Source of the DNA: JBBCJT01 sp037190665
GTDB lineage: Bacteria; Pseudomonadota; Alphaproteobacteria; Acetobacterales; Acetobacteraceae
Direction of reading: 5' to 3'
Length of the DNA: 7,312 bases
Assembly (NCBI GenBank): GCA_037190665.1
Contig: JBBCJT010000082.1
Coordinates: 1 to 7,312 of the forward strand
Shown here: one piece after another, positions 1 to 7,285 of the stretch
Numbering within the stretch: the first letter of the stretch is position 1
How the letters are laid out: each line of letters opens with the position of its first letter
Translations under genes and position numbers: made by a program
The notes under the pieces: generated by a model
The model's input: only the letters and a program-made list of their open reading frames with translations
Database searches by the model: none
What the model was told of the DNA's origin: nothing

Positions 1-1
1 G

Positions 2-52
2 CGCCTGACCCAGCCGGGCGACAACGACCCGCTGTCGGAGGTGACGCGGTAG
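2..52 (+). CDS. C-terminal end of an unidentified protein (partial)
   Basis: An open frame enters from the left edge and ends at a TAG, giving the C-terminal residues RLTQPGDNDPLSEVTR. Nothing in 16 residues identifies a family. The support is indirect: the stop is followed by non-coding DNA and, 33 bp on, by a strong palindrome, as expected behind a gene end. It could equally be chance, because other frames are also open over such a short distance. Confidence 0.4.
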   Translation, partial: RLTQPGDNDPLSEVTR

Positions 53-85
53 GGGGGAACTTCGCGAAACGGCTGCGCTGATTCT

Positions 86-110
86 CCCTCTCCCGCAGGG
101 CGGGAGAGGG
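86..110. repeat. REP-like palindrome, perfect 11-bp arms
   Basis: CCCTCTCCCGC at 86-96 and GCGGGAGAGGG at 100-110 are exact inverted repeats around a 3-nt AGG loop. The sequence continues as GCCGGGGTGAGGG. Palindromes of this composition are common between genes of GC-rich Proteobacteria, so this is probably a dispersed REP-type element. It sits 33 bp after the left-edge gene and could also end its transcript, but no T-run follows. Confidence 0.6.
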
Positions 111-172
111 CCGGGGTGAGGGGGCGTCCGCCAGCACCACGGCGAGGACTCGCCTCCGCCCGAACCCCCACA

Positions 173-222
173 CCCTCCCGCGCAAGCGCGGGCCCCACCC
201 GCTCCCCCCACGCGGGAGAGGG
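173..222. repeat. Second REP-like unit with inner hairpin
   Basis: CCCTCCCGC at 173-181 and GCGGGAGAGGG at 212-222 are near-inverted repeats; the right arm is identical to the arm at 100-110. Inside lies a perfect short hairpin, CCCGCGC (177-183) with GCGCGGG (186-192). Together with 86-110 this makes two related palindromic units in one intergenic region, as seen when REP elements occur in pairs. Confidence 0.5.
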
Positions 223-257
223 GATGTGGCGCGACCCTGCTTGCCCTTCCGCAGAAT

Positions 258-271
258 TCCCGCGCACGGGA
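258..271 (-). terminator. Candidate terminator for the panB transcript
   Basis: On the minus strand TCCCG, loop TGCG, CGGGA is followed by ATTCTG. The stem has five perfect pairs, and a G-T and an A-T pair could extend it slightly. It lies 12 bp beyond the stop codon of the oxidoreductase remnant and about 90 bp beyond the panB stop. The T-tract is poor, so termination strength is uncertain. It may be the original terminator of the lost oxidoreductase gene, now serving panB. Confidence 0.35.
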
Positions 272-283
272 GTGGGGTGCGGC

Positions 284-358
284 TCAGGCGACGCGGACCA
301 CCAGCCTGCCGAAATTCGCCCCGCGCAGCAGGCCGATGAAGACGACGGGCGAGGCAGC
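284..358 (-). pseudogene. C-terminal remnant of a CurA/PTGR-type NADP-dependent oxidoreductase
   Basis: The minus strand reads AASPVV then FIGLLRGANFGRLVVRVA and a TGA at 284-286. The pattern F-I-G-L-L-x-G-x-N-F-G-[KR]-x-V-V-R-V is typical of the extreme C-terminus of medium-chain NADP-dependent oxidoreductases of the curcumin reductase / prostaglandin reductase group (whole proteins roughly 330-345 residues). Here only about 25 codons remain. The same frame meets a stop at 368-370, inside the panB 3' end, and no other oxidoreductase sequence is visible upstream. There is no start codon or ribosome binding site in this open stretch. I infer a decayed or recombined gene whose tail was left behind panB. 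The identification comes from memory of the family motif. Confidence 0.55.
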
Positions 359-359
359 G

Positions 360-1178
360 TTACTTCTTCACCCCATAAACCTCCGCCTCGCCCGGGAAAC
401 TCCGGTCGGTGACCGCGCGGGCGTAGTCCGCGATCGCCTCGCCGGCCGCCGCCCCCAGATCGCCGAACCTCCGCACGAAGCGCGGGACCTGCGGGGACAG
501 GCCAAGCATATCCTCGAGCACGAGGATCTGCCCGTCGCACTGCGCCGACGCGCCGATCCCGATGGTCGGGATCGGGATCGCCTGCGTGATCCGCCGGGCG
601 AGTGGCTCGACGATCCCCTCGAGCACCACGGCGAAGGCGCCGGCCTCCGCCACCGCCGCGGCATCCGCTTCGATCGCCGGCCAGACGGCCGCCTCCCGCC
701 CCTGCGTCCGGAAGCCGCCCAGGGTCATGACCGACTGCGGCGTCAGCCCGACATGCGCCATGACCGGCACGCCTCGGGCGGCCAGGAAGGCGATGGTCTC
801 CGCCATCCCGACGCCACCCTCGAGCTTCACGGCGGTGCAGCCCGTCTCGCCGAGGATCCGCGCGGCGTTGCGGAATGCCTGCTCGCGGCTTTCCTCGTAG
901 CTGCCGAAGGGCATGTCCACGACGACCAGCGCATGGCGGGAACTGCGCATGACGCTCCTGCCATGCAGGATCATCAGGTCGAGCGTGGCGCCCAGCGTCG
1001 AGTCCATCCCGTGCTCGACCATGGCAAGGCTGTCGCCGACCAGGATGAGATCGGCATGCGGATCGACCAGACGGGCCGTCATCGCGTTGTAGGCGGTGAG
1101 GGCAACGACGGGACGGCCCCCCTTGCGCCCACGAATGTCGGGAACGGAGATTCGCTTGTGGGCGGAATGAACACTCAT
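360..1178 (-). CDS. panB: 3-methyl-2-oxobutanoate hydroxymethyltransferase (ketopantoate hydroxymethyltransferase)
   Basis: PanB is a cytoplasmic enzyme that transfers a hydroxymethyl group from 5,10-methylene-tetrahydrofolate to 2-oxoisovalerate, the first committed step of pantothenate and CoA synthesis. The 272-residue protein has the usual family length and a TIM-barrel pattern. Metal and substrate residues are visible: D49 in LVGDSL, D88 in VDMPFGSY, K118 and E120 in VKLEGG, H142 before VGLTPQS, and the probable catalytic E187 in VLEGIV, matching D45, D84, K112, E114 and E181 of the E. coli enzyme. IPTIGIGA (203-210) and DGQILV (215-220) are also typical. The ATG at 1178 follows AAGGAAAG with a 7-nt gap. 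No panC is adjacent, although panB and panC are often paired. The upstream same-strand gene lies 87 bp away, so co-transcription is possible but not shown. The TAA is directly followed by the oxidoreductase remnant. Confidence 0.97.
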   Translation of the reverse strand: MSVHSAHKRISVPDIRGRKGGRPVVALTAYNAMTARLVDPHADLILVGDSLAMVEHGMDSTLGATLDLMILHGRSVMRSSRHALVVVDMPFGSYEESREQAFRNAARILGETGCTAVKLEGGVGMAETIAFLAARGVPVMAHVGLTPQSVMTLGGFRTQGREAAVWPAIEADAAAVAEAGAFAVVLEGIVEPLARRITQAIPIPTIGIGASAQCDGQILVLEDMLGLSPQVPRFVRRFGDLGAAAGEAIADYARAVTDRSFPGEAEVYGVKK

Positions 1179-1179
1179 G

Positions 1180-1204
1180 CCGGCACTTTCCTTGACGGTG
1201 CCGG
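1180..1204 (-). promoter_or_regulatory. Hairpin presenting the panB ribosome binding site
   Basis: On the minus strand CCGGCAC (1204-1198) and GTGCCGG (1186-1180) are perfect inverted repeats with six G-C pairs and one A-T pair. The 11-nt loop CGTCAAGGAAA carries most of the panB Shine-Dalgarno sequence (AAGGAAAG, 1193-1186). The ATG begins one nucleotide after the stem. In mRNA this would hold the ribosome binding site in a loop right next to the start codon, which could favour or limit initiation. The repeat is seen directly; a regulatory role is inference. Confidence 0.45.
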
Positions 1205-1218
1205 ATCGCGGTGGCGTG

Positions 1219-1239
1219 CGGTCCGGCTGTAGCGGACCG
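1219..1239 (-). promoter_or_regulatory. Perfect inverted repeat in the panB leader
   Basis: CGGTCCG (1219-1225) and CGGACCG (1233-1239) form a perfect 7-bp inverted repeat with a 7-nt loop, GCTGTAG. It lies 27 bp past the stop of the DUF4239 gene and 40 bp before the panB start. It could be a terminator-like hairpin ending the upstream transcript (no T-run follows on the minus strand), a leader structure, or a protein-binding site. Confidence 0.35.
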
Positions 1240-1265
1240 ACCCTATGCCGCCGGGATGACCGTGC

Positions 1266-2036
1266 CTATGGCGGCACGCGCATGTGCTCGAGCACGTTGA
1301 GCAATGGAGCCGGCGAGACGCGGATGAGGCCGTCGAACGGCAGGCTCAGGTCGAAGATCATGTAGACCGCCGCCGAAAGCAGGAAAGCGCCCGCGACGAA
1401 GCTCGTGATCACCACCGCGTTGGGCGGCGCGCGATAGCCGAAGCTCGCGAAGATCAGGATCAGCCAGGCGACCACGATCCGCAGCAGGGAGCGCGGCACG
1501 TTGGCACCCGATTCCTCGACCAGTACCCAGCGGTGCCGCACCACGCCCTGGTAGGAGCGCATCGCCTCCCGCCAGTCATCGAGCCGCGCGCCGTTGTCCG
1601 CGGGGCGCAGCAGCCGCAGCTCCGCGCCGACCTGCTCCAGCACCACTTCCGCGCCACGATCCTCGACCACGGCCGGCCCGTCGCCCCAGGTCCGGTCCAG
1701 TGCCCGCTGCACGTAGCTCACAAGCAGCCTCCGCGCCGGCGCGGCTTCCGGGCCCAGCGTCTGCAACGTGTGATCGAACAGCAGCAGCTCGGTGGCGAAG
1801 GCATGCACGCTGCGGTCCACGGCCTCGAAGCTGTTCTTGGCCGAGGTCATCAGCAGGCCGAGCACGAGCGCGGACATGACCACGAAGTTGCTCGCGAGCA
1901 CCCGCACGATGTGCAGCGTGTCGTCCTGCCGGTGCCGCTCCGGCAATTTGTACTGCAGGAACAGCGTGCCGAGCGAGGCGCCGAGCAACACCACGAAGAC
2001 GAGTATCGCGCGCAGGACATCCGGCAGCACGAACAT
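1266..2036 (-). CDS. DUF4239 / bestrophin-like domain membrane protein
   Basis: This 256-residue inner-membrane protein has two N-terminal hydrophobic helices (about 6-27 and 46-64), a soluble stretch of about 115 residues, and two C-terminal helices (about 183-200 and 207-228). It ends with MIFDLSLPFDGLIRVSPAPL, a pattern I associate with DUF4239, described as bestrophin-like. Members of the family have no settled function; a channel role is suggested only by distant resemblance to bestrophins. The central part contains FDHTLQTLGPEA and an Arg-rich YVQRALDRTW segment, typical of the family. The ATG has a strong purine-rich GGAGGGAG just upstream. It is on the same strand as panB, which follows after 87 bp, but no functional link is evident. 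It is flanked on the other side by 207 bp of non-coding DNA. Confidence 0.85.
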   Translation of the reverse strand: MFVLPDVLRAILVFVVLLGASLGTLFLQYKLPERHRQDDTLHIVRVLASNFVVMSALVLGLLMTSAKNSFEAVDRSVHAFATELLLFDHTLQTLGPEAAPARRLLVSYVQRALDRTWGDGPAVVEDRGAEVVLEQVGAELRLLRPADNGARLDDWREAMRSYQGVVRHRWVLVEESGANVPRSLLRIVVAWLILIFASFGYRAPPNAVVITSFVAGAFLLSAAVYMIFDLSLPFDGLIRVSPAPLLNVLEHMRVPP

Positions 2037-2083
2037 GGGCTCCCTCCATCCTGCGCACAGGGCGCGGCCGAACGCGGCGGCGA

Positions 2084-2112
2084 TGTTGTTGCGTTTACGT
2101 GCAGAACGTCAA
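2084..2112 (-). promoter_or_regulatory. Possible promoter of the DUF4239 gene
   Basis: The minus strand carries TTGACG (2112-2107), a good -35 match for a housekeeping sigma factor. After 17 nt comes ACAACA (2089-2084), a poor -10 match. The start codon of the DUF4239 gene is about 48 bp downstream. The support is limited to one good hexamer, correct spacing and position. Confidence 0.25.
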
Positions 2113-2191
2113 TGCAGGCGCACGGGTAGCTTGGACCGGACTGTGCTGACGCTGTTTGCCCGTTGCTCTGGGTGTAGCCTTTCGAACGGGG

Positions 2192-2211
2192 GACGACCCG
2201 GAGCGGTCGTC
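2192..2211 (-). terminator. Candidate terminator hairpin behind the AraC-type gene
   Basis: GACGACC (2192-2198) and GGTCGTC (2205-2211) are a perfect 7-bp inverted repeat with a 6-nt loop. It begins 33 bp past the regulator stop on the minus strand. What follows is CCCCGTTCG, so no proper T-run is present. A Rho-independent terminator is possible but weak. Confidence 0.35.
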
Positions 2212-2243
2212 TGTCCGCAACGGCTTCCGGTGGCCCGGGCAGC

Positions 2244-3275
2244 TCAACCCGCTTGCCGCACCCGCGCCATGCGCGCCCGCCGCCATGCCGCCGGCGGCAC
2301 GCCGGCCAGCCGCTTGAAGGCCCGATTGAACGCGGCCTCCGACTCGTAGCCGACATCCAGCGCGATCGCCGCCACCTTCTCCCCGCCGCGCGCCAGCCGA
2401 GACGCGGCGACCTGCACGCGCCAGCGCGCGAGATACTGCATCGGCGGATGCCCCGCGAAAGCGGTGAAGCGTTCGGCGAGCGCGCTGCGCGACAGCCCCA
2501 CCTCCCGCGCGAGTCCTTCCAGCGTCCAGCGCAGCGCCGGGCGCGCGTGCAGCAGCGCCATGGCCCGGCCCACGAACGGATCGCGCAGCCCGCCCAGCCA
2601 GCCGCCCGTCCCCGCCGGCAGCCGTGCCAGATGCGTGCGCACGGCCTCGACGAACAGAAGCTCCGCCAGCCGCGCCCGCAGCGCCTCTCCACCCGGGCGC
2701 GGTGCCGCGGTCTCCACAGCGGCCAGATGCACCAGTTCCGCTGTCGGCCCGCCGGCAAAGGGCACGCGCAGCATGCGCGGCAGGGCTTGCAACAGCGGGT
2801 TGAACGGACTCGCGTCGCAAGCGAGGAAGCCGCAGACGAACCGCGCCGTTGTCGGTCCATCGGCGCCGATCCGCACGCGGAACGGTAGCGCCTGGCCCTC
2901 ATCCGGCGGCAGCTCTCCCGGTGGCGCGGGCAGGCCGGGCGCGCTGCGGAACACATGCGCATCGCCGGCGGGGTAGATGACGATATCGCCCGCTTCCACG
3001 CGCTCCATCCTGCCGCCCGGCACGCTCGCCCAGCAGGATCCGTCCACGACCACGTGGAACTGGATCACGTGCTCCGCGCCCGGCATCACGCAGCCGGCGA
3101 TCTCGGCGGCCGCCGGAGCGGCGGCGACCCACGGGGCGACCGCGTCCACCCAGTAGAACATCGCCCCCTGCAACCGCACCGCATGCAGCACGCCCGACAG
3201 GAGATCCTCCGCCGCCTCCGGCGCGGGAAGCGCGAAGGACGATCGGGCAAGCGAGACGGCAGTGCGGTCAAGCAT
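2244..3275 (-). CDS. AraC-family transcriptional regulator with N-terminal cupin-like domain
   Basis: This 343-residue DNA-binding regulator has a cupin-like sensor half (about residues 20-190; VIQFHVVVDGSCW and the V-E-A-G-D-I-V-I-Y-P-A-G-D-A-H core at 93-107), of the AraC-associated Cupin_6 type. Its C-terminal half is an AraC/XylS double helix-turn-helix (about 235-333). Helix-turn-helix 1 is LEGLAREVGLSRSALAERF, and the second region is IALDVGYESEAAFNRAFKR followed by GVPPAAWRR, the classic signature. I chose the ATG at 3275 because GGGGG sits 6 nt upstream; ATG at 3281 is too close to it, and the ATG at 3329 would fill most of the intergenic gap. It is divergent from a methyltransferase gene 69 bp away, so autoregulation and control of that neighbour are likely. 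The ligand is unknown. Confidence 0.93.
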   Translation of the reverse strand: MLDRTAVSLARSSFALPAPEAAEDLLSGVLHAVRLQGAMFYWVDAVAPWVAAAPAAAEIAGCVMPGAEHVIQFHVVVDGSCWASVPGGRMERVEAGDIVIYPAGDAHVFRSAPGLPAPPGELPPDEGQALPFRVRIGADGPTTARFVCGFLACDASPFNPLLQALPRMLRVPFAGGPTAELVHLAAVETAAPRPGGEALRARLAELLFVEAVRTHLARLPAGTGGWLGGLRDPFVGRAMALLHARPALRWTLEGLAREVGLSRSALAERFTAFAGHPPMQYLARWRVQVAASRLARGGEKVAAIALDVGYESEAAFNRAFKRLAGVPPAAWRRARMARVRQAG

Positions 3276-3344
3276 GCGCATCCCCCTGCCGTCAGTCTCC
3301 TGCCCGCGCCACTTCCGGCGCGACAGCACTGGAGACCCCGATCC
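3276..3344. promoter_or_regulatory. Divergent promoter region between regulator and methyltransferase
   Basis: Only 69 bp separate the two divergent start codons, so both promoters must lie here or reach into the genes. It contains the perfect inverted repeat CGCGCC (3305-3310), spacer ACTTCC, GGCGCG (3317-3322), close to its centre. A wider GTCTCC (3295-3300) / GGAGAC (3331-3336) pair encloses it. Either could be an operator. I could not recognise convincing -35/-10 hexamers. The methyltransferase ribosome binding site GGAGA is at 3331-3335. Confidence 0.5.
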
Positions 3345-4193
3345 ATGACCACAATGGCTGCAATCCCGCCTTCCGCATCCTCACCCCCACAGGTCGACCT
3401 CGCCGCACTCAAGGCGCGGCAGCAGGCTACGTGGGCGTCCGGCGACTTCGCTGTGATCGGCACTACACTGCAAATCGCCGGCGAGATGCTGTGTGAGGCG
3501 GTGGAGTTGCATGGCGGCGAGCGCGTGCTCGACGTCGCGGCCGGCAACGGCAACGCCACGCTCGCCGCCGCGCGGCGGTTCGCCGATGTCACCTCCACCG
3601 ACTACGTGCCCGCCCTGCTGGACCGCGGCCGGGCGCGCGCCGCGGCCGAGGGGCTCGCCATCACCTGCCAGGTGGCCGACGCGGAGGCGCTGCCCTTCCC
3701 GGACGCGGAATTCGACGTCGTGCTCTCCACCTACGGCGTGATGTTCACCCCCGACCAGGCGAAGGCCGCTTCGGAACTGCTGCGGGTCTGCCGCTCCGGC
3801 GGGCGAATCGGACTCGCCAACTGGACGCCCGACGGGCTGATCGGCCAGATGTTCAAGGACATCGGCCGCCATGTGCCGCCACCGCCCGGGGCACCCTCGC
3901 CGGCGGTGTGGGGTACGCGGGAGGGACTGTCGCGACTGCTCGGTGCCGGGACCTCCGACATCGCGGCGACCGAACGGGACTTCGTCTTCCGCTATCGCTC
4001 GCCGCAGCACTTCGTGCAGGTCTTCCGTGACTGGTACGGCCCGGTCCTGAAGGCGTTCGCGGCGCTGGACACGGCGGGCCAGACGCAGCTCGAGGCGGAC
4101 ATGCTCGCCCTGCTGGCCCGCTTCAACCGCGCCACAGACGGCACGCTGGCCGCGCCGGCCGCATATCTGGAAGTGGTCGCGACTCGCGCGTGA
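3345..4193 (+). CDS. Class I SAM-dependent methyltransferase
   Basis: This 282-residue soluble protein has a Rossmann-type methyltransferase domain (about residues 45-165, Methyltransf_11/25 type). Motif I is VLDVAAGNGN (61-70), the ribose-binding acidic residue is D86 in STDYVP, the adenine-region motif is ADAEALPFPD (111-120), and FDVVLSTYGVMF (123-134) and LLRVCRSGGRIGLANW (145-160) follow as motifs II and III. The C-terminal 120 residues (YRSPQHFVQVFRDWYGP and beyond) probably help shape the substrate pocket. The substrate cannot be read from the sequence; UbiE-like and small-molecule methyltransferases share these motifs. The ATG at 3345 has GGAGA 9 nt upstream; an in-frame ATG three codons later is possible. 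It is divergent from an AraC-type regulator that probably controls it. Confidence 0.9.
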   Translation: MTTMAAIPPSASSPPQVDLAALKARQQATWASGDFAVIGTTLQIAGEMLCEAVELHGGERVLDVAAGNGNATLAAARRFADVTSTDYVPALLDRGRARAAAEGLAITCQVADAEALPFPDAEFDVVLSTYGVMFTPDQAKAASELLRVCRSGGRIGLANWTPDGLIGQMFKDIGRHVPPPPGAPSPAVWGTREGLSRLLGAGTSDIAATERDFVFRYRSPQHFVQVFRDWYGPVLKAFAALDTAGQTQLEADMLALLARFNRATDGTLAAPAAYLEVVATRA

Positions 4194-4199
4194 CGCCCC

Positions 4200-4229
4200 G
4201 GCGGCGGGCGACCGGGGACGCCTGCCGCC
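4200..4229 (+). terminator. Strong hairpin after the methyltransferase gene
   Basis: GGCGGCGGGCG (4200-4210) pairs with CGCCTGCCGCC (4219-4229) over 11 positions, ten Watson-Crick and one G-U, with an 8-nt loop. It begins 6 bp after the methyltransferase stop. A competing fold pairs CCCCGG (4196-4201) with CCGGGG (4212-4217). No T-run follows, so it may work as a weak or Rho-assisted terminator, as a 3' stabiliser, or as an insulator between the methyltransferase gene and the liv operon. Confidence 0.45.
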
Positions 4230-4237
4230 GATCCCGC

Positions 4238-4299
4238 TTGCCGCGGCCACGTGCCCGTGCAATTCAAATAGCGGGAGATGAATAACTGAAGGAGACTGC
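4238..4299 (+). promoter_or_regulatory. Leader of the liv operon with ribosome binding site
   Basis: This short stretch contains TTGCCG (4238-4243), a possible -35, and an A/T-rich patch (AATTCAAATA, 4261-4270) at roughly -10 distance, but no clean -10 hexamer. AAGGAG at 4289-4294 is a near-consensus ribosome binding site 5 nt before the GTG start of livH, and it decides that start. A tiny ATG-AAT-AAC-TGA frame (4278-4289) with its own GGGAG ends exactly at this site. The CACGTG at 4248-4253 is palindromic but could be chance. Confidence 0.35.
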
Positions 4300-6475
<2,176 letters not shown>

Positions 6476-6479
<4 letters not shown>

Positions 6480-7285
6480 GCCTGCTCTCGGTCGAGAACC
6501 TGACCATGCGTTTCGGCGGGCTGACAGCCGTGTCCGACCTGTCCTTCGCCGCCGAGATGAATGCGATCACCGCCGTGATCGGCCCCAACGGTGCCGGCAA
6601 GACGACGGTGTTCAACTGCATCACCGGCTTCTACCGCCCCACCGCCGGCACGATCCGCCTCGGCGAACTCGCGCTCGAACGCCTGCCCGGCCACCGCATT
6701 GCGCGGGAAGGCCGCGTGGCGCGGACCTTCCAGAACGTGCGCCTGTTCGGCGGCATGACGGTGCTGGAGAACCTGCTCGTCGCACAGCATGTGAAGCTGC
6801 AGCAGGCTACCTTCTTCACCATCGGTGCGCTGATCGGCCTGTCCGGCTATCGCGCAGCCGAGGCCGCAGCGATCGACAAGGCGCGGCTGTGGCTGGATGC
6901 GACGGGACTGACCCCGCGTGCGGACGCCCCGGCTGCCTCCCTGCCCTATGGCGCGCAGCGGCGGCTGGAGATCGCGCGCGCGATGTGCACCGACCCGCTG
7001 CTGCTCTGCCTCGACGAGCCGGCGGCGGGACTGAACCCGCGCGAGAGCGAGGAGCTGAATGCCCTGCTGCTGCGCATCCGCAGCGAATTCGGCGTGTCGA
7101 TCCTGCTGATCGAGCACGACATGGGCGTGGTGATGAAGATCTCCGACCACATCGTCGTGCTCGACCACGGCAAGAAGATCGCCGACGGCACGCCCGCCGA
7201 GATACGCGCCGATCCGCGCGTGATCGCCGCCTATCTGGGCGAGGGCGACGAGGACGAGGAATCCGCGGAGCAGGCGGCCCTGTGA
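6476..7285 (+). CDS. livG: Branched-chain amino acid ABC transporter ATP-binding protein LivG
   Basis: LivG is one of the two cytoplasmic ATPases that drive the importer. The 269-residue protein has all the ABC motifs: Walker A GPNGAGKTT (36-44), the Q-loop in ARTFQNVRLF (82-91, Q86), signature region LPYGAQRRLEIARAM (156-170), Walker B LLLCLDEP (175-182) with catalytic E181, D-loop AGLN (184-187) and switch H214 in LIEHDM. The strict LSGGQ is replaced by PYGAQ; E. coli LivG also departs from the consensus here (AYG-type), so this is normal for the family. The long insert between the Q-loop and signature is also LivG-like. The acidic tail GDEDEESAEQAAL is somewhat longer than in E. coli. Start and stop overlap the neighbouring genes by four bases. 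The start was chosen from the ATGA overlap and the typical N-terminus. Confidence 0.97.

Larger units (their letters stand above)
53..283. other. Non-coding intergenic stretch with GC-rich palindromes
   Basis: About 230 bp separate the stop of the left-edge partial gene from the end of the minus-strand oxidoreductase remnant. The stretch contains runs of C and G, two copies of an 11-mer (GCGGGAGAGGG) and several inverted repeats, listed separately. Open frames through it are of low complexity (Pro/Arg/Ala/Gly rich) and resemble no protein. I see no RNA gene or promoter here. Confidence 0.6.
2037..2243. other. Intergenic region upstream of the DUF4239 gene
   Basis: 207 bp lie between two minus-strand genes, the AraC-type regulator and the DUF4239 protein. 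It should hold the end of the first transcript and the promoter of the second. A hairpin (2192-2211) and a possible promoter (2084-2112) are listed separately. It is less GC-rich around 2084-2112 than the flanking genes, which fits a promoter. I see no small gene in it. Confidence 0.6.

Noticed and set aside
336..1232. A 298-codon plus-strand open frame opposite panB.
   Set aside because: It is antisense to a complete PanB with all active-site residues. Its product is rich in Arg, His, Gly and Asp with no recognisable motif, as expected of a shadow frame.
1284..2129. A 281-codon plus-strand open frame opposite the DUF4239 gene.
   Set aside because: Its product is dominated by His, Gln, Arg and Glu without domain structure, whereas the minus strand gives a clear membrane protein with a strong ribosome binding site.
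3276..3329. An upstream ATG that would lengthen the AraC-type regulator by 18 residues.
   Set aside because: It would leave only 15 bp before the divergent gene and cover the candidate operator. The extra residues are Arg/Gly-rich, and the ATG at 3275 has a well-spaced GGGGG.
2955..3344. In-frame upstream extension of the methyltransferase to a 412-residue protein.
   Set aside because: The extension runs antisense through the AraC-type gene and is His/Arg/Ala-rich. The ATG at 3345 has a ribosome binding site and gives a normal methyltransferase length.
4248..4253. CACGTG palindrome as a regulator site in the liv leader.
   Set aside because: A single 6-bp GC-rich palindrome is expected by chance in this composition, and nothing else supports it.
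6941..6964. Degenerate ABC signature (PYGAQ instead of SGGQ) in LivG as a possible defect.
   Set aside because: LivG-type ATPases commonly have YG-type signatures, and all other catalytic motifs are intact, so there is no sign of inactivation.
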